Below the pieces are notes generated by a model. That model was given only the letters and a program-made list of their open reading frames with translations, searched no databases and was not told the origin of the DNA. The translations under genes and the position numbers were made by a program. Shown here one piece after another: positions 6,220-12,950 of a stretch of 17,140 bases of DNA (within the stretch, counting starts at the first letter, position 1; each line of letters opens with the position of its first letter). Source of the DNA: JBMNNU01 sp050942695 (GTDB lineage Bacteria > Chloroflexota > UBA6077); NCBI GenBank assembly GCA_050942695.1, contig JBMNNU010000035.1, forward strand, positions 1-17,140. Reading direction: 5' to 3'.

Positions 6220-6988
6220 GATAGAGAGATGGGCTGGCGCGAGGACGCGGGGATGCGGGGACGGGGAGACGCGGAGATGGGAGGACGGACCCCACCCCCG
6301 GCCCCTCCCCCACAGGGAGAGGGGGCTTACTCAGCACTCAGCACTCGATTCCCAGAACCCAGAACCCAGAACCCAGAACCAAACCCAGCACTCAGCACTC
6401 TCCGCCCAGGACTCCCCACGGCGGCTGCCCGTCGTGGTGGGCATCTCCGGGGCTAGCGGGGCTGCATTGGCGAGACAGGCCATCCTTCGCCTAGGCCAAG
6501 CGGGCTATCCTGCGATAGTGACCTGTACCTCTGCGGGGAAGAGGGTGTGGCAAGAAGAGTTAGATGAAAGCTACGATGACTTTGTCCAGGGCTGCCTGGA
6601 TCGGTTCCCTTTAGAGGCCATCGATGTGGAGGATATCGGCGCCAGCATTGCCAGCGGCCGACGGTTGACCATCGGTATGCTGGTCGTTCCCTGTTCCATG
6701 GATACGCTATCGGCCATCGCTCACGGGCGGTCTACCAATCTTTTAGAGAGGGCTGCGGACGTGACCATCAAGGAAGGCAGGCGATTGGTGATCGTGCCAA
6801 GAGAGAACCCTCTGTCGGCCATTCACCTGGAAAACATGTTGAAGTTATCACGTTTGGGTGTGCGTGTAGTGCTTCCAGTCCCCTCCTTCTACCTGCAGCC
6901 TCGCACCGTGGACGATATCGTGGCGGATGTAGTGGATAGGGCTCTCGGCGCCCTGGGGATCCAAGATCTGCCGGAGAGGTTGAAATGA
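6212..6988 (+). CDS. ubiX: UbiX-type flavin prenyltransferase with a repeat-derived N-terminal extension
   Basis: From ATG 6212 the product is 258 residues; the conserved UbiX core begins near codon 6434 (VVVGISGASGAALARQ) and is about 184 residues, the normal size. The core has the FMN-binding GISGASG, VPCSMDTLSAIAHGRSTNLL, and the signature RENPLSAIHLENMLKLSRLGV. UbiX prenylates FMN to make the UbiD cofactor, so it serves the decarboxylase upstream. The first ~74 residues are encoded by an octamer array, a REP-like palindrome (peptide PHPRPLPHRERG) and a heptamer array, and have no UbiX homology. The only in-frame ATG before the core is 6212, which overlaps the ubiA stop; GTG 6434 or 6437 or CTG 6425 would give a normal protein but have no ribosome binding site. 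The true start is undecided. The 3' end overlaps the next gene by 4 bp. Confidence 0.88.
   Translation: MFEIERWAGARTRGCGDGETRRWEDGPHPRPLPHRERGLTQHSALDSQNPEPRTQNQTQHSALSAQDSPRRLPVVVGISGASGAALARQAILRLGQAGYPAIVTCTSAGKRVWQEELDESYDDFVQGCLDRFPLEAIDVEDIGASIASGRRLTIGMLVVPCSMDTLSAIAHGRSTNLLERAADVTIKEGRRLVIVPRENPLSAIHLENMLKLSRLGVRVVLPVPSFYLQPRTVDDIVADVVDRALGALGIQDLPERLK
6241..6288 (+). repeat. Octamer tandem repeat in the ubiX 5' region
   Basis: Six 8-mers in register read GAGGACGC, GGGGATGC, GGGGACGG, GGAGACGC, GGAGATGG, GAGGACGG. They encode the low-complexity, Arg- and Gly-rich start of the UbiX ORF. Confidence 0.75.
6289..6327 (+). repeat. REP-like palindromic element
   Basis: A C-rich half (CCCCGGCCCCTCCC) is followed by CACA and a G-rich half (GGGAGAGGGGG), giving a strong imperfect hairpin. 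This belongs to a type of interspersed element common in bacterial genomes whose spurious translation is PRPLPxxERG; exactly that peptide appears in the UbiX frame. A related element in the opposite orientation lies at 7006-7045. Confidence 0.7.
6329..6412 (+). repeat. Twelve-unit heptamer array in the ubiX 5' region
   Basis: Twelve 7-mers run in register: ACTCAGC twice, ACTCGAT, TCCCAGA, ACCCAGA three times, ACCAAAC, CCAGCAC, TCAGCAC, TCTCCGC, CCAGGAC. It ends about 20 bp before the conserved UbiX core. ACTCAGC and CCAGGAC units are also found at 8040-8067, the former in reverse orientation. Confidence 0.8.
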
Positions 6989-8034
6989 AAGAACTATTTC
7001 AAATACTCACACTCCCCTTAAAAGGGAGAGAGGGTCAGGGTGAGGAAGACTATCGGAACTCCAGGAATCTCGCTTTTTCGAAAGTTGTTAAGCCGTTGCT
7101 CGCAATAGTCCTCTCACTAGGGATAGCTCTTGCGGGCTGCTCATCACAGCCATCCAGCAATCAGGAAATGGTGCTTAAGATCGGAGTCCTGCCTATCGTC
7201 GACACTCTGCCGATGTATGTGGCGGAGCTAGAGGGATATAACAGAGAGCGGAACCTCGCTGTGGAGCTAGTGCTGTTCCCCAGCGCTCTGGAGCGCGATT
7301 CAGCCTTCGTGGCGGGGCAGGTCGACGGAGTGCTGAACGACCCGGTAGCGGCGGCTTTGTTGAACAAGGATGGCGAGAAGGCCAAGATCGTGAGGCTAGC
7401 GTTTAAGGGTAACCCTTCGATGGCCATGATGGTAGTTCTTGCCTCGCCCAATTCACGGATCCAATCGCCCCTGGACTTGAAGGGTGTGCCCATCGGGATC
7501 TCCAGGAACAGCGTCATCGAATACACTACCGACCGACTTCTCCAGTCGGCCGGCCTCGAACTCGCAGAGATCGAGAAAACCGAGGTGAGCAAGATGCCGG
7601 TGCGGGCCGAGATGCTGACCAAGGATCAGCTTTCGGCGGCTACCCTGCCGGAGCCGCTGGCCTCTCTGGCTCAGCTCCAAGGGGCCAGGCGGGTGATCGA
7701 TGACAGCAAAACCGGCACCGGGCAGTCGTTGATCACTATGCATCAGCGGGTGGTAACAGAAAACCCAGATCTGCTCCGCCGTTTCTTGGCATCCTACGAG
7801 GAAGCCGTTGAGACTATCAACGTGTCGCCTAATAAGTATCGCGATCTAATGGTAGATAAGGCCAAGGTGCCGGACGAGCTAAAAACCAGCTTCGATGTTC
7901 CACAATTCGACAAAGGACAATTGCCTAGCCGAGCCGACGTGGAGGATGTGATCCAATGGATGGTGGAAAAAAAGCTGCTGGATAACCCCATCCCCTACGA
8001 TGACCTGGTTGCCGACGGCCTGCTCCCGGAGTAG
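6985..8034 (+). CDS. ABC transporter substrate-binding lipoprotein (NMT1/SsuA/TauA type)
   Basis: This 349-residue protein has a hydrophobic segment (about 36-51) ending in a lipobox, IALAGC, with Cys52 as the lipid-modified residue. After it come LKIGVLPIVDTLPMYVAELEGY, the SALERDSAFVAGQVDGVLNDP region and SPLDLKGVPIGISRNS, typical of binding proteins for nitrate, sulfonate or thiamine-precursor importers. The ligand cannot be read from sequence. The start ATG overlaps the ubiX stop (ATGA) and has a good GGAGAGG site upstream. About 35 residues precede the signal peptide, much longer than normal; part of this (LTLPLKGREGQGEE) is encoded by a REP-like element. Its ATPase and permease follow directly. 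The setting inside a quinone operon suggests a quinone-precursor ligand (inference). Confidence 0.88.
   Translation: MKELFQILTLPLKGREGQGEEDYRNSRNLAFSKVVKPLLAIVLSLGIALAGCSSQPSSNQEMVLKIGVLPIVDTLPMYVAELEGYNRERNLAVELVLFPSALERDSAFVAGQVDGVLNDPVAAALLNKDGEKAKIVRLAFKGNPSMAMMVVLASPNSRIQSPLDLKGVPIGISRNSVIEYTTDRLLQSAGLELAEIEKTEVSKMPVRAEMLTKDQLSAATLPEPLASLAQLQGARRVIDDSKTGTGQSLITMHQRVVTENPDLLRRFLASYEEAVETINVSPNKYRDLMVDKAKVPDELKTSFDVPQFDKGQLPSRADVEDVIQWMVEKKLLDNPIPYDDLVADGLLPE
7006..7045 (-). repeat. REP-like element in the binding-protein N terminus
   Basis: CTCAC (7006-7010) pairs with GTGAG (7040-7044) and CTCCC (7012-7016) with GGGAG (7024-7028). The sequence GGGAGAGAGGGTCAGGGTGAG is split here as GGGAGAGAGGG and TCAGGGTGAG; it is the reverse-orientation relative of the 6289-6327 element. 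The two flank the ubiX core as inverted copies. Confidence 0.6.
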
Positions 8035-8039
8035 GCGTG

Positions 8040-8067
8040 GTGCTGAGTGCTCAGGACCCAGGACAAT
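8040..8067 (+). repeat. Heptamer array before the ABC ATPase start
   Basis: Four 7-mers, GTGCTGA, GTGCTCA, GGACCCA, GGACAAT, fill the short gap between the binding-protein stop and the ATPase start. The AGGA within the array (8060-8063) is 8 nt from the ATG and may act as the ribosome binding site. Confidence 0.65.
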
Positions 8068-8071
8068 AAAA

Positions 8072-8854
8072 ATGATTGACGTTAAAAACCTCTCTTTCGG
8101 ATACTCTCACCCGGACGAAATCTATAGCGGCTTCAATTGGTCCGTGGCTCCCGGCGATTCTTGGGTGGTGTTGGGTCCCTCAGGATGTGGGAAAACCACC
8201 CTGGTCTACCTGCTTGCGGCGTTACGCCGTCCCTGCGGCGGCTCCGTGAAGATAGATGGATCGGAGGTTACCACCCCCCGAACATCTACAGGGTTGATCC
8301 TACAGGACCACGGGCTTCTCCCCTGGGCAAAGGCTCGAGACAACGTCGCCCTGGGGCTAAAGATCAGAAGGGTACAGCCGAAACATCTTAAGGATAAGGT
8401 GGATTACTGGCTAGAGCGGCTGGGCATCGACGCTGTTGCCGACAAGTATCCATCTCAGCTCTCCGGTGGGCAGCGCCAACGTGTCGCCATCGCCCGCACC
8501 CTGGCGCTCGATCCTACCTTACTGTTGATGGACGAGCCCTTCTCTTCGCTGGACTCTTCCACACGTGAGGACCTCCAGGATCTCGTGGTGGATCTCTCCG
8601 AAGGTAGCGGTGTGACGACGGTGCTGGTCACTCACGATCTCCAGGAGGCTGTCTTCCTGGGGCGAAAAATCCTGATCGTAGGGCAACCCCCCATCGGGGA
8701 TTATCTGGTTATCGACAACCCGGAAGCTCGCACCACGGGATACAGGCAGAGCGTTGCTTTCTATGAGAAATGTGCGCAGGTGAGGGGAATAGCGGCAGAA
8801 ATGATGGGGAGGAGGGTGCGAGCCGAAGGCTGCACCTACGGAAATCGCGAATGA
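8072..8854 (+). CDS. ABC transporter ATP-binding protein (nitrate/sulfonate importer type)
   Basis: The 260-residue product carries all ABC ATPase motifs in order: Walker A GPSGCGKTT (about 36-44), Q-loop LILQDHGLLPWAKARDNV, signature LSGGQRQRVAIARTLA, Walker B LLLMDEPFSSLD and the switch His in LVTHDLQEAV. It energises uptake by the neighbouring permease from the cytoplasmic face. The start ATG 8072 gives MIDVKNLSFGY, the usual family opening; an upstream in-frame opening at 8000 overlaps the previous gene and is rejected. Its stop overlaps the permease start (ATGA). Confidence 0.94.
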   Translation: MIDVKNLSFGYSHPDEIYSGFNWSVAPGDSWVVLGPSGCGKTTLVYLLAALRRPCGGSVKIDGSEVTTPRTSTGLILQDHGLLPWAKARDNVALGLKIRRVQPKHLKDKVDYWLERLGIDAVADKYPSQLSGGQRQRVAIARTLALDPTLLLMDEPFSSLDSSTREDLQDLVVDLSEGSGVTTVLVTHDLQEAVFLGRKILIVGQPPIGDYLVIDNPEARTTGYRQSVAFYEKCAQVRGIAAEMMGRRVRAEGCTYGNRE

Positions 8855-9591
8855 GATCACGCCACATACTACTGGCTGCAGCCGTTCTCACTCTAGCCTG
8901 GCAACTGGCGGCTATGGCGGTTAATGCATCCCTATTGCCGGGGCCCGGAACGGCGGTATCTGCACTGATTGCCGAGCTGCCAAAAGGGCTCGCTCACCAC
9001 TTCCTGGTGAGCGGCTGGCGATTAGTGGCAAGTATGGCCATCGCAACCTTATTGGCTGCTCCGGCAGGGCTAGCCATCGGGCAGAGTCGCAAGCTCAACG
9101 CCCTGATCTCGCCCCTGGTTTACATCGCCTATCCCATCCCCAAGATCGTCTTTCTACCCATCATCATGCTGTTTCTTGGGACCGGAGATAGCCCAAAGGT
9201 GTTTATCATTGCCCTGATTCTTTTCTTCCAGATCTTAGTGGTGGTCCGGGATGCATGCCTGGGGGTGCGGCAGGAGCTTGTGCAATCGGTGAAGTCTCTG
9301 GGGGCGGGGCGTCTGGAGCTGCTTCGCTGGGTATATCTGCCGGCCTGTCTCCCCGCAATCCTCACTGCCCTGAGAGTCAGCACTGGCACGGCCGTCGCCG
9401 TGCTTTTCCTGGCAGAGACCTTTGCCACACAGTCCGGACTTGCCTATTACATTACGGTTGAGGCCTGGGGGCGGATGGCCTACCCAGAGATGTACGCCGG
9501 GGTGATCGCAATGGCCTTCTTGGGACTTATAACGTACATCATCCTCGACTACATAGAGCATAGAGCGTGCGAATGGATGGTAGCAAAATGA
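8851..9591 (+). CDS. ABC transporter permease (BPD-type, SsuC/TauC/ThiX-like)
   Basis: The 246-residue membrane protein has about six hydrophobic helices and the EAA coupling loop, here VKSLGAGRLELLRWVYLPACLPAILTALR split over residues about 150-180 (Gly at the conserved place and the LP-x3-P motif), which contacts the ATPase. It forms the channel of the importer. ATG 8851 overlaps the ATPase stop by 4 bp; an upstream opening at 8770 lies within the ATPase and is rejected. Its 3' end overlaps the methyltransferase start by 4 bp, so transporter and MenG synthesis are probably translationally coupled. Confidence 0.92.
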   Translation: MRSRHILLAAAVLTLAWQLAAMAVNASLLPGPGTAVSALIAELPKGLAHHFLVSGWRLVASMAIATLLAAPAGLAIGQSRKLNALISPLVYIAYPIPKIVFLPIIMLFLGTGDSPKVFIIALILFFQILVVVRDACLGVRQELVQSVKSLGAGRLELLRWVYLPACLPAILTALRVSTGTAVAVLFLAETFATQSGLAYYITVEAWGRMAYPEMYAGVIAMAFLGLITYIILDYIEHRACEWMVAK

Positions 9592-10301
9592 AGCAGAGTC
9601 CGGACAAGGGGACGCGAGTGCGGGCGATGTTCGCCCGCGTGGTGCCACGCTACGATCTGATGAACCGGCTGATGACGGGCGGAATGGATCGGAGTTGGCG
9701 AAAGCTAGCCGTCCGGTTGTGTGAGCCCCAGGGGAAGGTTGCGCTGGACGTCGCCACGGGGACGGGGGACCTGGCGATCGAGCTGTCCCGCCAGGGGGCG
9801 CGAAAGGTGGTGGGGCTGGACTTCTGCGCGCCGATGCTGGAGACCGCGACGCAAAAAATCGCATATTTGAGCCCTACGGTGAGGTTGGTTGCGGGTGATG
9901 TCCTTGCCCTGCCCTTCAGCGACGGCAGCTTCGATCGAGTGATCAACGGCTTCCTGCTGCGGAACGTTGCCGATCTGCCGAGGGCGCTCCAGGAAATGGC
10001 TCGGGTGTTGAGGCCAGGAGGGCGGATAGTATGCCTGGAGATAACTCATCCGCCCTCCCGGTTGTTCAGCACCCTGTTCAATATCTATTTTTACGGAATC
10101 GTTCCTCGGCTGGGAGCCCTCGTATCGGGTGACGGCGCGGCTTATAGCTACCTGCCGGAATCCCTCACCCATTTCCCCGACGCCCCGCATCTAGCTCAGA
10201 TGATGCGCCAGGCCGGGTTCTCCGATGTCTCCTTTCGGTATCTCTCGTTCGGCGCCATGGCTGTGCATATTGGGATAAAAAAACCTGCCGGGCAGGGCTA
10301 A
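9588..10301 (+). CDS. ubiE: UbiE/MenG-type demethylmenaquinone methyltransferase
   Basis: The 237-residue product has the UbiE opening FARVVPRYDLMNRLMTGGMDRSWR (about 15-38), SAM-binding motif I ALDVATGTGDLAIEL (about 52-66), motif II GDVLALPFSDGSFDRVINGFLLRN and motif III RVLRPGGRIVCLEITHPP. It methylates the prenylated naphthoquinone ring using SAM, normally the last step of menaquinone synthesis. The ATG at 9588 overlaps the permease stop (ATGA); ATG 9573 and GTG 9567 are in-frame alternatives without better support. As the final gene of the operon it supports the quinone reading of the UbiD/UbiA/UbiX set. A hairpin terminator follows 2 bp after the stop. Confidence 0.93.
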   Translation: MKQSPDKGTRVRAMFARVVPRYDLMNRLMTGGMDRSWRKLAVRLCEPQGKVALDVATGTGDLAIELSRQGARKVVGLDFCAPMLETATQKIAYLSPTVRLVAGDVLALPFSDGSFDRVINGFLLRNVADLPRALQEMARVLRPGGRIVCLEITHPPSRLFSTLFNIYFYGIVPRLGALVSGDGAAYSYLPESLTHFPDAPHLAQMMRQAGFSDVSFRYLSFGAMAVHIGIKKPAGQG

Positions 10302-10303
10302 TC

Positions 10304-10335
10304 CACCTGCTCCGGCGGGTGTTCATCTTTTTCTT
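10304..10335 (+). terminator. Intrinsic terminator of the quinone/ABC operon
   Basis: CACCTGC and GCGGGTG (10304-10310 and 10315-10321) pair over 7 bp with one G-T pair and a TCCG loop. A T-rich tract to 10335 follows. It begins 2 bp after the ubiE stop. Confidence 0.6.
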
Positions 10336-10358
10336 CGTATGGATAACGCTATAACCTA

Positions 10359-10657
10359 CTACTCTGCTTTCATCAGATCGGACAGCCCAAACCGCTCGGC
10401 TACCTTGCCGATCCGCTCCCAGGTCTTTTCCTCGATCGGTATGCCCTCTTTTCGCCGCTGCTGCTCGGTGCGGTACTCCATAACCCCAATCCGGGCAAGA
10501 TGGTGGCTAGGGTTTCCACGGCAAAGGAGAGAGCGTATACTCGGTCCAGATCGGACAGCGTATGCCGCTGCTCGCCGGTGCAGCCGGGCTTGTTCTGGCT
10601 GCGGCTAAGCCGGATGATGAGCTGAGACAGCTTCTCGACCAGGTTAGAGAGAACCGG
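10359..10657 (-). pseudogene. Frameshifted, start-less gene remnant of unknown family
   Basis: On the minus strand two open segments join into one protein-like sequence if a single base is restored at about 10491-10497 (TTGCCC read as TTGGCCC). The upstream part reads EKLSQLIIRLSRSQ...LSDLDRVYALSFAVETLA and the downstream part GVMEYRTEQQRRKEGIPIEEKTW...VAERFGLSDLMKAE, ending in TAG at 10359-10361. No start codon lies in the open segment before an in-frame stop at 10658-10660, so the 5' end also seems lost. The family is not recognised. The charged, helical composition of the downstream part is coding-like, while its antisense is not. A sequencing error could explain the shift but not the missing start. 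This remnant and the terminator are all I see in the 426-bp gap. Confidence 0.45.
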
Positions 10658-10727
10658 TTAGGAAGAGGCGAAGAGCTCGATGAAGAGCGGATTCGGGCGT
10701 TATTGTCAGGGAATCGGAGGTAAATGA

Positions 10728-11960
10728 GTGCAACAACAGGCATCCACGGATCAAAAACCTTTCCAAGGCCCCCTGGTTGGGTTTAGAGTCATCGACCTGG
10801 GGACAATGTTTGCGGGCCCCTTCGCCGCCTCTTTGATGGCTGATTTCGGGGCTGATGTGATCAAGGTTGAGATACCCAAGATAGGGGACTCCCATCGCGG
10901 AATGCCGCCCGTTATCAAGGGCGTCCCAGGCCCATGGACGGTTCTAGCGAGAAACAAACGCTCGATCAGCCTGGATATCCGAACTGAAAAGGGCAAGGAG
11001 CTGCTCAAGCGACTCGTCTCCACGGCGGACGTCGTGGTGGAGAACTTCAGACCAGGGACATTGGAGAAGTGGGATTTGGGTTATGATGTCCTGAAACAGG
11101 TGAACCCGAAGCTCATCATGGTCCGGATCTCTGGCTACGGGCAGACCGGTCCGTATTCACACAAAGCGGGCTTCGGGACTCCTGCTACCGCCTTTGCGGG
11201 ATTCACATACATGCAGGGCTACCCGGATAGGCCCCCGATCAGTCCGCCTCTGGCTCTTGCCGACTATGTGACCGGCATTTTCGGCGCGCTTGGGGCTTTG
11301 ATGGGGCTCTTGCACCTCAAAGCAAACGATTGCCCGGAGGGGCAGCAGATCGATATTGCGCTTTATGAATCGTTGTTTAGACTGCTGGAATCGATGGTTA
11401 TAGACTATAGCCTTACCGGCAGGATCCAGGAACGAGCAGGACACATTATGCAGGGTGCCGCCCCCGCCGGTGCCTTCCAGTGCAAGGATGGCAAGTGGGT
11501 GGTGATGGTCACAAGCACTCAGCGCACCTTTGCCCGACTCGCCGAGGTGATGGGGAAGAGTGAGCTACTCAGCGACCCTCGTTTCGACACGGGACCCCAT
11601 CGATCGGAGCACAGGCAGGAGATCACCGACATCGTCCAGGAGTGGTTCCTGACCCGCACGTCGGCTGAGGCCACCGCCATACTGGACGAAAACGGAATCC
11701 CCGTCAGCCCCATCCACAGCATTGCCGACATCTTCGAAGATCCCCAGTACAAGGCGAGGGAGAATCTGGTCAAGGTAGAACACCCGATTCTTGGCACAGT
11801 GACCATGCCCGGAATCATCCCCAAGTTTTCGGCTACGCCTGGAGCCATCAGATGGCCCGGCCCCGCAACCGTTGGACAGCACAACCGCGAAATTTTCGAG
11901 GGAGAGCTTGGCTGTAGCCCGGAGGAGTTGCAGGCGCTCGAGGCCGAAGGGGTTATTTAA
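10728..11960 (+). CDS. CaiB/BaiF class III CoA-transferase
   Basis: The 410-residue product is of normal family length. It opens with FRVIDLGTMFAGPFAASLMADFGADVIKVE, followed by NKRSISLDIRTEKG, VVVENFRPGTLEKWDLGYD and ISGYGQTGPYSHKAGF. Asp179 in LADYVTG is the conserved catalytic aspartate that forms the aspartyl-CoA intermediate. These enzymes move CoA between carboxylic acids in the cytoplasm; the substrate (for example formyl-, carnitine-, benzylsuccinate- or bile acid-type) cannot be told from sequence. The GTG at 10728 has GGAGG 7 nt upstream, a strong start. The gene appears monocistronic, with a strong terminator 105 bp downstream and no CoA-ester partner gene next to it. Confidence 0.93.
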   Translation: MQQQASTDQKPFQGPLVGFRVIDLGTMFAGPFAASLMADFGADVIKVEIPKIGDSHRGMPPVIKGVPGPWTVLARNKRSISLDIRTEKGKELLKRLVSTADVVVENFRPGTLEKWDLGYDVLKQVNPKLIMVRISGYGQTGPYSHKAGFGTPATAFAGFTYMQGYPDRPPISPPLALADYVTGIFGALGALMGLLHLKANDCPEGQQIDIALYESLFRLLESMVIDYSLTGRIQERAGHIMQGAAPAGAFQCKDGKWVVMVTSTQRTFARLAEVMGKSELLSDPRFDTGPHRSEHRQEITDIVQEWFLTRTSAEATAILDENGIPVSPIHSIADIFEDPQYKARENLVKVEHPILGTVTMPGIIPKFSATPGAIRWPGPATVGQHNREIFEGELGCSPEELQALEAEGVI

Positions 11961-12065
11961 TCACCATGCCTCACCATACCTGTCGATACAGATACTGTCG
12001 GCTATAGAGGATTTCCAAAGAGGCAACCCTCAAAAAGATGCTATTACTTCAGGTAGAGTGTTCAT

Positions 12066-12119
12066 AGGCACCTCTTCTTTATCTTGCCCTGATCCATCCT
12101 CAAGAGGTGCCTTTTTTTT
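12066..12119 (+). terminator. Strong intrinsic terminator after the CoA-transferase
   Basis: GGCACCTCTT (12067-12076) pairs perfectly with AAGAGGTGCC (12102-12111); one more A-T pair extends it to 11 bp. The loop is long (25 nt) and the stem is followed at once by eight Ts. It lies within the 370-bp gap before the lipoprotein gene. Confidence 0.85.
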
Positions 12120-12233
12120 CGCTCCATCCATCGCCTTTCGGGCTGGTATCTATGGTTCACCCTATTGGATCTGGCAGACACTCAGCGCACCTTATTACAG
12201 TTGCCGGATAGGCTTTTAATATTTGCCGGCTAT

Positions 12234-12242
12234 TGTGATAAT
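12234..12242 (+). promoter_or_regulatory. Possible extended -10 promoter for the lipoprotein gene
   Basis: TGTGATAAT fits an extended -10 element (TG, one base, GATAAT). There is no good -35 at 17 bp. It lies about 90 nt before the lipoprotein start. Apart from this and the upstream terminator I see nothing in the 11961-12330 gap. Confidence 0.25.
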
Positions 12243-12330
12243 GTAAGCCCGGCATTTCCCGTATTCTGTGTTTTGGGCGTGAGAAGTGGGATCTCGATTT
12301 GCATATACGCCCGTGAGGCGGTGAATAAAG

Positions 12331-12900
12331 GTGAAAAGACGAAGCTGGGCGTACAACATGATTCTTGTTTATTTACTGCTGAATAGCGCGCTTCTGGTCG
12401 CATGTGCGACGACCGAACAGGGGCAGCCTATGCAAAGCACCCCTATCCAGCAGATGCTCCCCGAGAAAGACAAATCGACCACCTCTGCAGCCTCAAGCGG
12501 CTCCACCGCTGATTCCAAGCCTGAAGCGATCCCCGGCCCGACGATGATGCAGGCAAGGCCGAGTCCAACGGCCACAGCCCGACCAGCACCGGTCGATGTC
12601 CCCGGAGCGGCTCCGGGGGAGGCGATTATCACAGTTACAGGCCAGGTATGGGATGTGGCGTCCAGTGCGAGAGTGATAGATCTAGTTGAACAGGTGCACG
12701 GCATCGACTCGGTGGCGGTAGGAGACAAAACCGAGATCACCTCCGCCGATGGGAAACAGGTAGGTTTGAATGACATCAAACCGGGGATGGTCATACAGGC
12801 ATCAGGCCAGGCCGACGGCAATGGGGCCGTGCTGGCCAATACGATCCGGATAATTACGGGTGCCAGCCCGATCCCAACTGCCCGGCCCACACCAAGCTAG
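12331..12900 (+). CDS. Putative lipoprotein with a DUF5666-like domain
   Basis: The 189-residue product has a charged start (MKRR), a hydrophobic segment and a lipobox-like ALLVAC with Cys25, so it is probably an exported lipoprotein. Residues about 30-90 are a Pro/Ser/Thr/Ala-rich linker (for example RPSPTATARP). Residues about 96-175 form a small beta-rich module, ITVTGQVWDV...VAVGDKTEITSADGKQVGLNDIKPGMVIQASGQ...ANTIRI, resembling DUF5666/OB-like repeats that occur singly or in tandem in secreted proteins. Function is unknown. GTG 12331 is chosen to include the positively charged start; ATG 12358 is an alternative, and neither has a strong ribosome binding site. The C terminus (PIPTARPTPS) repeats the linker composition. 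Confidence 0.75.
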   Translation: MKRRSWAYNMILVYLLLNSALLVACATTEQGQPMQSTPIQQMLPEKDKSTTSAASSGSTADSKPEAIPGPTMMQARPSPTATARPAPVDVPGAAPGEAIITVTGQVWDVASSARVIDLVEQVHGIDSVAVGDKTEITSADGKQVGLNDIKPGMVIQASGQADGNGAVLANTIRIITGASPIPTARPTPS

Positions 12901-12920
12901 AGCCGCGACTCGACTGGTCT

Positions 12921-12926
12921 TATAAT
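12921..12926 (+). promoter_or_regulatory. Possible -10 box before the dehydrogenase gene
   Basis: A perfect TATAAT lies 25 bp upstream of the start codon, between the lipoprotein stop and the GGAGG site. No convincing -35 is seen at 16-18 bp. Confidence 0.3.
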
Positions 12927-12950
12927 ACTCACCATATTTGGAGGCCATTG

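Noticed and set aside
6329..6412. CRISPR array
   Set aside because: The repeat period is 7 bp without spacers and no cas gene is present; it is a short tandem repeat.
8000..8071. Upstream extension of the ABC ATPase gene
   Set aside because: It overlaps the binding-protein gene and crosses the heptamer array; ATG 8072 gives the normal family start.
10562..10723. Plus-strand 53-codon frame (MPLLAGAAGLVLAAAK...ALLSGNRR) ending at the CoA-transferase ribosome binding site
   Set aside because: It looks protein-like at its C-terminal half, but has no ribosome binding site and is antisense, codon for codon, to the minus-strand remnant, which explains the open frame. Not excluded completely.
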